Source of the DNA: DASZVP01 sp035546935
Lineage (GTDB): Bacteria; Patescibacteriota; Saccharimonadia; Saccharimonadales; UBA4665
Direction of reading: 5' to 3'
NCBI GenBank assembly: GCA_035546935.1
Contig: DASZVP010000001.1
Coordinates: forward strand, 29,607 to 93,606
DNA length: 64,000 nt
Shown: one piece after another, positions 33,605 through 41,373 of the stretch
Position numbering within the stretch: the stretch's first letter is position 1
Layout: every line of letters begins with the position of its first letter
The notes under the pieces: model-generated
The model's database searches: none
What the model was told of the DNA's origin: nothing
What the model saw: only the letters and a program-made list of their open reading frames with translations
Program-made: the position numbers and the translations under genes

Positions 33605-35710
33605 ATGGCGAAGAAAAAATACAAACTGCCAAGTCAGAAGAAATCACCCCTGATGTGGGTGGTAGTTTTGCTGGTGGGAATCGCCGGTTTGGCGACACTT
33701 TTGCTGACCAGCGCCGACACGACCGACTATCAGCCGCCGAACGGTTTAACCACAAATAGCCGTGTGGACGGCAGCAATTATTACTTTGCCTTCAGCTGGA
33801 CGCCCGGCGCCAGAAACCCCGGCGCTAAATACACTGCTAATGCCTGGATAGTTGTCTGGAAGCTCAACGGCACTATTCTGAACCACGTCTACATAACACC
33901 TTATTCCGTTCACTCCTATCAAATAAATAATTTGAGTTGTGGCACAACCTATAACATTGAGGTCCGGGCCGATCGCACCGATAGCTCCAGCCCCACTGGG
34001 TTCGCGGGCGAGTCGCCTTATAGCTCAATTGATTCAACGACTCAGGCCTGCCCGGTCCAGGCTAGCGTTAGCATAACCGGGTTCTCGATTAGCGGCACAA
34101 CAGCCACTGTTAACTGGACGGCCACGGGCAGCCCCTCGCAATTTGACGTTTACTTATCGCCGACCAACGGCGGCAATACCATAGTCAACACTACTAGCGG
34201 AGCCAGTCGTTCCTGGACCGGAACAGTATCTTGCGGCACCAGCTACAACGCCAGCGTAATAGAGAGAGTAAGCGGCGGCTCGGCAACTTCGCCAAGTAAG
34301 GGCCCGGTCGCGGCGGCGGCCTGCGCGCCAACTGGCGGCGGAGGCGGCGGCACAGGAGGCGGCGGCACAGGCGGCGGGGGCACTGGCGGCGGTGGCACAG
34401 GTGGTGGCGGCACGGGCGGCGGTGGTACTGGTGGCGGCAGTACCGGCGGAGGCTCAACTGGTGGTGGCGGCACCGGCGGCGGCTCATCTGGAGGATCTTC
34501 GGGCGGCGGCTCTTCGGGTGGGTCATCCAGCGGCGGTTCATCCGGTGGCACCAAAAAGACCCCTAGCTCAACACCGAGCAAACCTCAACCGCCGGCAGCA
34601 CCAACGAACTTTGCAGCCAAAGTTCAATCAGACAAAGTTGTTGTGCTGAGCTGGAACGCCAGTGTGGCTTCGGCCGGCATCGCAAATTATGTTTTGGACC
34701 GCTCCCTAGACAACCAAAACTGGACCAATCTTACGACCACTAGCGATACCAATTATCAGGATGCGGACACCAACTTTTCGACTGCTTACTACTACCGCGT
34801 TGAAGCTATCGATAACAATGGTAATGTCTCGCCATACGCCACTACCTCTGCTAAAACCAAGAGCTTTAGCGGCGGCAGTAAGGGCGGCCAAACTATTTCC
34901 AGCGATGACAAATTGGTTAAAGCTAAGTTCCCGGACGGCGCCACCAAACAAAGCGTGGACTGCACCATCAGTAGCAGCGGCAGCTCCAGCATTGGCAGTA
35001 GCGGCTCGGGTGTTACTCTGTTGCTTGGCCCGTATGGCATCCTCTGTGTCGATGCCGACGGCAACATCGTGGATCACCTAGACAAGCCGGTACAAATCTC
35101 GATTAACCTCAGTCAATTCAAGAACTACACTAACTTCAGCATTAAAACTGGCACCGGCGACAGTCTCAAAACCACTCAAAGTACTTACAATCCGCAAACC
35201 AGGATCATTAGCTTCCAGACTAAGAATCTGGACGCTTCTTTCGAAGTTTACGGCAAAGCCCACAAGAGTGCTGGCGGTCCAATTGTCAGCATTGTTCTGA
35301 CGCTGGTGCTGCTGGCTTTGCTGGCCGCTGGCTTTATGTTCCTGCGGCGCCGTCTCGGATATGGTGGCCCGGCGTTGCCCAGCGGCAATGCGGCCGACAT
35401 GCTGCCGATGGCACCTTCTGCTCAAGAGCAGTTCGAAGCGGCGGTTAACCGGCCAAACTGCACCCACCTCTCAATGGCACACCAAGTCACCCCGCAAACC
35501 GAGGGCTGCCAGGAGTGTATGGCCACCGGCCAGCAATGGGTCAGCTTGCGTATCTGTTTAACCTGCGGCCACGTCGGCTGCTCCGACGATTCAGTCAACC
35601 AACATGCCCGCAAACACTACGAAGAAACCGGCCACCCCTTGATGATGGCCTTTAACGACCCCAACGCCCGCAACATCGGCTGGTGCTACATCGACCAAAC
35701 ATATGTTTAG
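33605..35710 (+). CDS. surface protein: FN3 domains, Gly-rich linker, TM, UBP-type zinc finger
   Basis: A 701-residue protein. A basic tail and helix (MWVVVLLVGIAGLATLLLTS) anchor the N-terminus. Two to three fibronectin-III-like domains follow ('NGLTTNSRVDGSNYYFAFSW', 'NFAAKVQSDKVVVLSWNAS'), separated by a (GTGGG)n linker near residues 245-315. A second helix (IVSIVLTLVLLALLAAGFMF) returns to the cytoplasm. The last 85 residues are a UBP-type zinc finger with all ligands: 'NCTHLSMAH', 'GCQECMATG', 'ICLTCGHVGCSDD' and 'HARKHYEETGHP'. In eukaryotes this finger binds the ubiquitin C-terminus; free-standing versions occur in bacteria. The predicted topology puts FN3 outside and the finger inside. 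ATG 33605 is preferred over upstream TTG 33542. Confidence 0.85.
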   Translation: MAKKKYKLPSQKKSPLMWVVVLLVGIAGLATLLLTSADTTDYQPPNGLTTNSRVDGSNYYFAFSWTPGARNPGAKYTANAWIVVWKLNGTILNHVYITPYSVHSYQINNLSCGTTYNIEVRADRTDSSSPTGFAGESPYSSIDSTTQACPVQASVSITGFSISGTTATVNWTATGSPSQFDVYLSPTNGGNTIVNTTSGASRSWTGTVSCGTSYNASVIERVSGGSATSPSKGPVAAAACAPTGGGGGGTGGGGTGGGGTGGGGTGGGGTGGGGTGGGSTGGGSTGGGGTGGGSSGGSSGGGSSGGSSSGGSSGGTKKTPSSTPSKPQPPAAPTNFAAKVQSDKVVVLSWNASVASAGIANYVLDRSLDNQNWTNLTTTSDTNYQDADTNFSTAYYYRVEAIDNNGNVSPYATTSAKTKSFSGGSKGGQTISSDDKLVKAKFPDGATKQSVDCTISSSGSSSIGSSGSGVTLLLGPYGILCVDADGNIVDHLDKPVQISINLSQFKNYTNFSIKTGTGDSLKTTQSTYNPQTRIISFQTKNLDASFEVYGKAHKSAGGPIVSIVLTLVLLALLAAGFMFLRRRLGYGGPALPSGNAADMLPMAPSAQEQFEAAVNRPNCTHLSMAHQVTPQTEGCQECMATGQQWVSLRICLTCGHVGCSDDSVNQHARKHYEETGHPLMMAFNDPNARNIGWCYIDQTYV
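34332..34553 (+). repeat. (GTGGG)n / Ser-Gly coding repeat
   Basis: Tandem Gly-rich codons encode repeated GTGGG units that grade into SSGG units, a flexible linker between FN3 domains. Synonymous codons vary, so the repeat is selected at the protein level. It is not a CRISPR. Confidence 0.85.
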
Positions 35711-35713
35711 ATC

Positions 35714-36094
35714 TTAGCCTAAGAGTTTGGCCGCGCCATGCTTAGCTAATTGTTTGTCAAAAGTGACGAGGCGATTGGCATAAAGTTTGGCCTCGATGGC
35801 TGCATAACAATCTACGAATGACAGCAACGGTTGCTGAAGGTAAAGTTCCAGCACACCGTCAAGCAGGTAATCGTTATAGATTAAGTTTGGTAAGCTCAGA
35901 AACGCTTGAATCAAACGCGAAATATCAGTGCGCTCCAGACCGATTACGCGCTCTAACACAAAAACTACCTCTGTTACTACCACGTCAGTCACATAAGATG
36001 CTGAATTATCGATGATCGCTGCAGCCTTTGGAGTTTGCTCAGGTACATCGTCGAGTAAATAGCGCAGAACGACATTGGTATCCAGACTATTCAT
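35714..36094 (-). CDS. PIN-domain toxin (VapC-like ribonuclease)
   Basis: A 126-residue protein. It opens NSLDTNVVLRYLLDDVPEQT (first PIN Asp), then 'TDVVVTEVVFVLERVIG' (Glu), 'LLSFVDCYAAIEA' (Asp) and 'VTFDKQLAK' (Asp), so the acidic nuclease quartet is present. VapC toxins cut tRNA or rRNA. The gene follows its AbrB-type partner with an 8-nt overlap, as in VapBC and related modules. Confidence 0.88.
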   Translation of the reverse strand: MNSLDTNVVLRYLLDDVPEQTPKAAAIIDNSASYVTDVVVTEVVFVLERVIGLERTDISRLIQAFLSLPNLIYNDYLLDGVLELYLQQPLLSFVDCYAAIEAKLYANRLVTFDKQLAKHGAAKLLG

Positions 36095-36356
36095 GATAGT
36101 CTGCTGTCCAAGCCTTGGCAGCTGCCTCCTTGAGTGCCTGGCCAGTTAACCCTTTCTTATGAGAGGGAATATTTTTCGTGATCTCTTGGCGCAATTTGGC
36201 AAATTCCTCAGCGCTAACACCGCCCCCAATTACGACGCGGCGATTCTCGTCGAGAGTCAGATTAACCTTTTGGCCTGGCTTAAAGCCAAGCGCTCGCCTT
36301 AGCGGTGCAGCAATGGTGATCGTTCCCTTACTGGTAATAGTAGATGTGTATTTCAT
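36087..36356 (-). CDS. AbrB/MazE-fold antitoxin
   Basis: An 89-residue protein. 'YTSTITSKGTITIAAPLRRA' and 'LGFKPGQKVNLTLDE' are the swapped-hairpin AbrB DNA-binding fold; the C-terminal half is a toxin-binding tail. It should repress its own operon and neutralise the PIN toxin. TATAAT ends 7 nt before the ATG: leaderless. Confidence 0.88.
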   Translation of the reverse strand: MKYTSTITSKGTITIAAPLRRALGFKPGQKVNLTLDENRRVVIGGGVSAEEFAKLRQEITKNIPSHKKGLTGQALKEAAAKAWTADYHE

Positions 36357-36409
36357 GTCTTACATTATAGTAAAGGTAATACACTCTCGTCAATTTCTTA
36401 CAAAGATTT

Positions 36410-36460
36410 GTGGGCGATATGCCTCTCGCTAACGCTCGAGCGGTATCGCGCCATCGCCAA
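36410..36460. repeat. tRNA-Val-derived palindromic element
   Basis: GTGGGCGATAT (36410-36420) repeats the 3' acceptor end of tRNA-Val (36495-36505). An imperfect palindrome follows and closes with GGTATCGCGCCATCGCC. The layout matches the elements near tRNA-Asp and tRNA-Pro but is shorter and less certain. Confidence 0.35.
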
Positions 36461-36463
36461 TAC

Positions 36464-36488
36464 AAAAAGCCCCTTTCCGGGGCATTTT
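36464..36488 (-). terminator. terminator of tRNA-Val
   Basis: On the minus strand, GCCCCGGAAAGGGGCTTTTT lies directly after the tRNA. A-rich flanks on both sides may make it bidirectional. Confidence 0.75.
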
Positions 36489-36492
36489 ATAT

Positions 36493-36569
36493 TGGTGGGC
36501 GATATAGGATTCGAACCTATCACCTCCACAACGTCAATGTGGCGCTCTAGCCAAATGAGCTAATCGCCC
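36493..36569 (-). tRNA. tRNA-Val (GAC)
   Basis: Acceptor GGGCGAT / ATCGCCC, discriminator A, encoded CCA, anticodon stem CCACA/TGTGG with loop TTGACGT (anticodon GAC, reads GTC and GTT), T arm GGTTCGAATCC. Confidence 0.94.
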
Positions 36570-36734
36570 GATACCAAGATACGGGTAATAATAGCAAACA
36601 GGGGAGCCCAACGCAAACCAGTAGGAAACTTATCATTTGTGACGTTAGCGCGATTGAGTTTTCCACAAGTGTAAATGTAGGAATTACAGCATAAATAGGC
36701 TAGCCATATAGTACCAGGCCTGATAATATAACCG

Positions 36735-36828
36735 TTACAGGTGTAGTTTTGCCGAGCGGTTTTACCACCCAGCAAAACGGGACCAAATTACGGTTGATGG
36801 CAATTGCGAGAGCCCTCAACCGTTTTTT
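36735..36828 (+). ncRNA. candidate structured small RNA upstream of maf
   Basis: In the 300-nt gap between tRNA-Val and maf, GATAAT/TATAAC boxes (36722-36732) are followed by two hairpins: GTTTTGC ... GCAAAAC (36746-36778) and CGGTTGATGGC ... GCCCTCAACCG (36791-36822) with TTTTTT. This looks like a transcript of about 95 nt ending in a terminator. Because maf has its own leaderless promoter after it, this is probably an independent sRNA rather than a leader. Not matched to any known RNA family by eye. Confidence 0.45.
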
Positions 36829-36870
36829 GTTTGTCGGAATGAGACATCATCTTTGGCGTACAATGAACGA

Positions 36871-37449
36871 ATGCAGCAGTTAATTCTGGCTTCTCAGTCA
36901 CCATCACGGAAATTTATTCTGGATCAGGCCGGGTTTGTCTTTGAAGTAGATGTTAGCGGCTATGAGGAGGACATGACTTTGAGCATGACGCCGGCTGAGT
37001 TGGCTAAACACTTGTCTTTAGGAAAAGCTGAGGCTGTGGCGGCTCGGCGACAAAACGGTGTAGTACTGGCGGCTGACAGTTTTGGACATCTCAATGGACA
37101 ACTGTTTGGTAAGCCGCATACAACAGAGAAGGCTAAAGAGATGCTACGAACCCTCAGCGGCCAGACGCATACCTTTGTAACGGGTTTTACGGTTATTGAT
37201 CTAGCCAGCGATCAAAAGCATAACGAAGCGGTTGAAACCCGGATTACGTTTAAGAAATTATCGCCAGAGGAAATAGATTTCTATCTGGCAGAGGAAGATG
37301 TGCTGGAAAAAGCCGGTGCCTATTCAATTTTAGGCAAAGGCCGCGGACTAGTAGCCCATGTCGAGGGCAGTGTGGCTAATGCCGGCGGACTGCCGATCGA
37401 AAGAGTTACAGAAGTTCTGGCCGAGTTTGGCGTGCAGCCACAGACTTAA
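36871..37449 (+). CDS. maf: Maf-like nucleotide pyrophosphatase
   Basis: A 192-residue protein. 'LILASQSPSRKFILDQAG' is the Maf signature (SxSxxR), 'VVLAADSFGHLNGQLFGKP' carries the catalytic Asp, and 'VAHVEGSVANAGGLPIE' is the C-terminal motif. Maf proteins hydrolyse modified or canonical NTPs as house-cleaning enzymes. ATG 36871 is chosen because TACAAT ends 6 nt before it; the upstream in-frame TTG would place the -10 box inside the gene. Confidence 0.9.
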   Translation: MQQLILASQSPSRKFILDQAGFVFEVDVSGYEEDMTLSMTPAELAKHLSLGKAEAVAARRQNGVVLAADSFGHLNGQLFGKPHTTEKAKEMLRTLSGQTHTFVTGFTVIDLASDQKHNEAVETRITFKKLSPEEIDFYLAEEDVLEKAGAYSILGKGRGLVAHVEGSVANAGGLPIERVTEVLAEFGVQPQT

Positions 37450-37460
37450 GATGTTACAAT

Positions 37461-37633
37461 CAGGGTGAACAGTGATGTGGCCTCACCAACCACGGAGTTC
37501 CGCAGGTGTGACGACGAGGTGCGTAAACCAAGTCGTAAGAGTCAAAGTCGAGGTGGAACCTCCCGGCGACGGGACCGAGACGCTGAATCAAACAATTAGT
37601 TTGGTCGGCGTCGTTTTATTTTAAGGAGCAGCT
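37461..37633 (+). promoter_or_regulatory. T-box-like riboswitch leader of thrS
   Basis: A TACAAT promoter (37455-37460) starts a leader of about 170 nt. It holds the T-box bulge TGGAACC (37554-37560) followed by an antiterminator hairpin TCCCG-GCGA-CGGGA (37561-37574). A terminator with a long stem (GACGCTGA ... TCGGCGTC, 37579-37612) and GTTTTATTTT follows. TGGA can pair with an uncharged tRNA ending UCCA, and tRNA-Thr here has a U discriminator. Candidate specifier ACC triplets lie about 37485-37491. Known T-boxes sense uncharged tRNA and antiterminate synthetase genes. Confidence 0.8.
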
Positions 37634-39478
37634 ATGTCTGAACAGAACGATCAACTCCACGCCATGCGGCACTCACTGGCTCACATTATGGCCACCGCCA
37701 TTCAGTATCTCTGGCCAGAGGCCAAGTTTGGCGTGGGTCCGGTAGTCGAAAACGGCTTTTATTATGATGTGGACCTAGGCGACACCAAAGTGTCCGAAGA
37801 GGATTTTGCCCAGATTGAGGCCGAAATGTCCAAGGTTATTAAGGCCGATGCGGCCTTTGAGCGCTTTGAAAAACCAGTCGATGAGGCGATTTCCTGGGCC
37901 CAGCAAGCCGGCCAGCCCTATAAAGAGGAGCTGTTGAATGACCTGAAGCGCGCCGGCACCACTGTTGCCAAAGATTTAAACGCCGATGAGCTAGGCACCA
38001 TTGCTGAAGGGGATGCGGCGGTATCGAACGTGTCGTTCTATAAGAACGGTGATTTTACTGATCTCTGCCGCGGTCCGCATGTTGAATCGACGGGCAAGGT
38101 GGGTGCCTTCAAGCTGCTGCGTGTCTCTGGTGCCTACTGGCGCGGCAATGAGAAAAATCCGCAGATGCAGCGCATTTACGGGGCAGCTTTTGCCTCCAAA
38201 GAGGAGCTGGATAAGCACTTGGCAATGCTGGAAGAGGCTAAGGCCCGCGATCACCGCAAGATTGGCCAGGAATTAGACTTATTTACGTTTTCGCCGCTGG
38301 TGGGCTCTGGTTTGCCGCTGTTTACGCCGCGCGGTACTGTTTTGCGTGATGAGCTGGCACGTTTTGCCGAATCGCTGCGTGAGGCGGCCGGTTTCCAGCG
38401 GGTGGCCATCCCGCACATCACTAAAACTGATCTATACAAGGTGTCGGGGCACTGGGACAAGTTTGGTGACGAGCTGTTTCTGGTCGAGAGCCAGGAAACT
38501 TCGGACGAGTTTGCGCTGAAGCCGATGAACTGCCCGCACCACAACCAGATTTATGCCTTCCAGCCCCGCAGTTACCGCGATTTGCCGATTAAATACTTTG
38601 AAACAACCACGGTTTACCGCGATGAAAAGACAGGCGAGCTGGGCGGCTTGAGCCGTGTCCGCTCCATAACCCAGGATGACAGCCATGCTTACTGCCGACG
38701 CGATCAGCTGGGTGACGTGGTGGCTAATCTGATTGAAGATATTCAGACCATGTACGGCACGTTGGGCCTGCCGCTGAAAGCACGCCTGAGCTTCCGTGAC
38801 GACAGCGATAAATATCTGGGTGAGCTCAAGCTGTGGGACGAAGCTCAACAGATCATTCGCGAGCTGGCTGATAAGAATAAGCTAGAGTTTTTTGAAGCCA
38901 GTGGTGAGGCGGCTTTTTATGGGCCAAAGATCGACTTTATGGCTACTGACGCCCTGGGCCGTGAGCACCAGGTGGCGACTGTGCAGCTAGACTTTGTGCA
39001 ACCGGAGCGCTTCAAATTGGAATACGCTGCCGAAGATGGCAGCCAACAGATGCCTGTCATGGTGCACTGTGCCTTGCTGGGCTCCATTGAGCGTTTTTTG
39101 TCTGTTTACATTGAGCACACCGCTGGCCGTTTCCCAGTTTGGCTGGCGCCCGAGCAGGTACGTTTACTGACTGTTAATAACGAAGAAACCACTTTGGCCT
39201 TTGCCGATAAAGTGGCGGCTCAGGCCCGGGAGTTGGGCGTGCGGCTGGTTGTCGACAGCGCCAATGAATCTGTTGGTAAGAAGATCCGTGGTGCCGAAGT
39301 TGGCAAAGTGCCGTATGCCATCGTGTTGGGCGGCAAAGAGATTGAAACCGGCCAGGTAACACCGCGTATTCGCCAAGACCTATCTGTTAAAGAAGGCGAC
39401 CGCACCCTAAGCGTCGAAGACTTTTTGCAGACTGTGGCCAATGAGGCCAAGTCCCGAGTCACTAAAACCACTCTGTAA
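37634..39478 (+). CDS. thrS: threonyl-tRNA synthetase (no TGS domain)
   Basis: A 614-residue class II synthetase. Residues about 1-190 are the editing domain with HSLAH and the distal 'DLCRGPHVEST' (Cys/His). The catalytic core has 'FALKPMNCPHHNQIYAFQ' (motif 2 region, zinc Cys/His), and a C-terminal anticodon-binding domain 'VWLAPEQVRLLTVNNE' completes it. It lacks the roughly 60-residue TGS (N1) domain of the E. coli enzyme; it begins at what is normally the second domain. AAGGAG precedes the ATG. Controlled by the T-box-like leader. Confidence 0.97.
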   Translation: MSEQNDQLHAMRHSLAHIMATAIQYLWPEAKFGVGPVVENGFYYDVDLGDTKVSEEDFAQIEAEMSKVIKADAAFERFEKPVDEAISWAQQAGQPYKEELLNDLKRAGTTVAKDLNADELGTIAEGDAAVSNVSFYKNGDFTDLCRGPHVESTGKVGAFKLLRVSGAYWRGNEKNPQMQRIYGAAFASKEELDKHLAMLEEAKARDHRKIGQELDLFTFSPLVGSGLPLFTPRGTVLRDELARFAESLREAAGFQRVAIPHITKTDLYKVSGHWDKFGDELFLVESQETSDEFALKPMNCPHHNQIYAFQPRSYRDLPIKYFETTTVYRDEKTGELGGLSRVRSITQDDSHAYCRRDQLGDVVANLIEDIQTMYGTLGLPLKARLSFRDDSDKYLGELKLWDEAQQIIRELADKNKLEFFEASGEAAFYGPKIDFMATDALGREHQVATVQLDFVQPERFKLEYAAEDGSQQMPVMVHCALLGSIERFLSVYIEHTAGRFPVWLAPEQVRLLTVNNEETTLAFADKVAAQARELGVRLVVDSANESVGKKIRGAEVGKVPYAIVLGGKEIETGQVTPRIRQDLSVKEGDRTLSVEDFLQTVANEAKSRVTKTTL

Positions 39479-39480
39479 AT

Positions 39481-39798
39481 ATGAGACCGGATGGCGAGTT
39501 CCGAAAGCGGGTGGAGGCGTTAGTGGCGCAGATTCCGCGCGGGCGGGTGATGACCTACGGTCAGCTAGCGGCACTCTGCGGCAACGCCCGCGCGGCGCGC
39601 ATTGTCGGCGGCATCGCTCATTTTGGCGATCCGGACTTACCGTGGCAAAGAGTGGTTAATAAATCGGGTGGACTAGCGTCGGGCTACCCAGGCGGACGGT
39701 CCGGTCACAAGCAAGTTTTGGAGGCTGAAGGCATAAAAGTTTCAGCTGATTTTCGGGTCGACGTTGAGCAGTTGTTGTGGTGGCCGCCACAATCATAA
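39481..39798 (+). CDS. alkyltransferase-like protein (ATL)
   Basis: A 105-residue protein with the MGMT/Ogt C-terminal DNA-binding fold ('IPRGRVMTYGQLAALCGN', 'ARIVGGIAHFGDPDL'). The active-site PCHRV is replaced by PWQRV, so the acceptor Cys is Trp, the mark of ATL proteins. ATLs bind O6-alkylguanine and hand it to nucleotide excision repair rather than removing the alkyl group. It starts 2 nt after thrS and may be co-transcribed with it. Confidence 0.9.
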   Translation: MRPDGEFRKRVEALVAQIPRGRVMTYGQLAALCGNARAARIVGGIAHFGDPDLPWQRVVNKSGGLASGYPGGRSGHKQVLEAEGIKVSADFRVDVEQLLWWPPQS

Positions 39799-39833
39799 GC
39801 ATTTTCAAGAACTAAAACAGGTATAATCAAAAT

Positions 39834-40721
39834 ATGAACAAACCGCCGCTTTTGGTGATTGTGGGCGAGACTGCCTCTGGTAAGACCGAGCTAGCGTTGC
39901 AGTTGGCACAACAATTGAATGGCGAAATTATATGCGCCGACAGCTGGACGGTGTACAAAGGTTTTGATATTGGCACGGCCAAACCAACGGCTGAAGAGCA
40001 AGCTCAAGCACCCCATCACCTGCTGGATGTGGCCGAGCCACTGGAGGGCTTCAGCGCCCCTAGCTTCCAGCGACTAGCTAAGGCGGCTATCCTGGACATA
40101 ACAGAGCGGGGCAAGCTACCGATAGTTGTTGGGGGTACCGGCCTCTATATAGACAGCCTGCTATATGACTACAGCTTCTTGCCCCCGTCTGATCCGGCAC
40201 TCCGGGTTGAACTAAATTCTATGAGCCTGGAGGGACTTCTGAACAAAGCTGAGGCTCTAGAGCTGGATACCGACGGCATTGATCTTCGCAACAAGCGGCG
40301 GGTGATCAGATTAATTGAGAGCAACGGCGTGCGGCCGACCAAACAGGAGTTGAGAGAAAATACAGTAATTATAGGGGTGAAACGTCCAGCTGAGGAGCTG
40401 GAACAGCGAATTATTACTCGAATCGACGCTATGGTGGCGGCTGGCTTTCCCGAAGAAGTGCAGCGGCTGGGTGACCAATATGGCTGGGATATTGAGCCGA
40501 TGCGGGCGCCGGGTTATCGGGCGTTCGCTGACTATGTTCAAGGTAAAATTAGCCTTGATGCGGCCAAAGAAAGGTTCAGACGAAATGACCTGCAATTAGC
40601 CAAAAAACAGCGTACTTGGTTCAAGCGAAACAAAAGTATTCAGTGGTTTTCTACCCCTGTTAATTTGCCAAATCTTGTTGAGTTCATCACAACGAACTTG
40701 AACAAGCAAATTGGCAACTGA
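39834..40721 (+). CDS. miaA: tRNA dimethylallyltransferase
   Basis: A 295-residue protein with a P-loop (IVGETASGKTELALQLAQQL), substrate motif 'ADSWTVYKGFDIGTAKPT' and 'VVGGTGLYIDSLLYDYSF'. MiaA adds the isopentenyl group to A37 of tRNAs reading UNN codons. Length is normal. TATAAT ends 6 nt before the ATG: leaderless. Confidence 0.95.
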   Translation: MNKPPLLVIVGETASGKTELALQLAQQLNGEIICADSWTVYKGFDIGTAKPTAEEQAQAPHHLLDVAEPLEGFSAPSFQRLAKAAILDITERGKLPIVVGGTGLYIDSLLYDYSFLPPSDPALRVELNSMSLEGLLNKAEALELDTDGIDLRNKRRVIRLIESNGVRPTKQELRENTVIIGVKRPAEELEQRIITRIDAMVAAGFPEEVQRLGDQYGWDIEPMRAPGYRAFADYVQGKISLDAAKERFRRNDLQLAKKQRTWFKRNKSIQWFSTPVNLPNLVEFITTNLNKQIGN

Positions 40722-40745
40722 ACTAGCCTTTGTTACAATTGAATC

Positions 40746-41366
40746 ATGGTTGAGCAACTCTTTGGGTCAAAAACGCGCGTCAAATTACTGCAACTCTTTT
40801 ACAGCAATCCCAATCGCTCGTTTTATGTCCGTGAAATTACCCGAAAAATCGATGAGCAAATTAACTCAGTTCGCCGCGAGCTGAGCAATTTACTTAGCAT
40901 CGGCATCATTACCTCCGATAACACCAAGAACAAGCTGTACTACGAGGTAAACCAGAAATATGAGTTTTACCGCCCGCTGCAAGAGATTTTTGGGAGGGGT
41001 GTTAAGAAAAGCGCACCAAAAGCTACAGCTGCTGGCGCTCCAGCAGATAAAAACGGCGATGGCATTGTTGACCTGAAATCAATTGGCCATGTTGAACTGG
41101 CTGTTTACACCGGTCAATTCACCCGTGACGAGAGTGCAGGCGTCGACTTTCTGGTGGTGGGCGACATCAACCCCAATGCCCTTGAGAAGTTTATTAATGA
41201 TCTGGAAGCTAAAGAGAACAAGAGTCTGCGCTACGCCGTCATGACTCTGCCTGATTTCCAGTATCGCCAACAGATTAAAGATCGCTTCGCGACCGGTATT
41301 ATTAACGCCAAAAAACAGGTGCTGGTGGACGTTCACAATCTGCTAACCCCGCAAACAGAGGAGTAA
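40746..41366 (+). CDS. winged-helix transcriptional regulator
   Basis: A 206-residue protein. Residues about 1-75 are a winged helix of the ArsR/MarR type ('GSKTRVKLLQLFYSNPNRSF', 'VREITRKIDEQINSVRRELS'). The C-terminal half (VELAVYTGQFTRDESAGVDF, 'LVVGDINPNALEKFINDLE') resembles the nucleotidyltransferase-like sensor part of such regulators. The ligand is unknown. TACAAT ends 6 nt before the ATG (leaderless). It is 7 nt upstream of the MBL-fold gene and likely shares its function. Confidence 0.8.
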   Translation: MVEQLFGSKTRVKLLQLFYSNPNRSFYVREITRKIDEQINSVRRELSNLLSIGIITSDNTKNKLYYEVNQKYEFYRPLQEIFGRGVKKSAPKATAAGAPADKNGDGIVDLKSIGHVELAVYTGQFTRDESAGVDFLVVGDINPNALEKFINDLEAKENKSLRYAVMTLPDFQYRQQIKDRFATGIINAKKQVLVDVHNLLTPQTEE

Positions 41367-41373
41367 ATCGAGT

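Noticed and set aside
34332..34553. Regular short repeats that look CRISPR-like
   Set aside because: They are tandem Gly/Ser/Thr codons without spacers, in frame within a surface protein.
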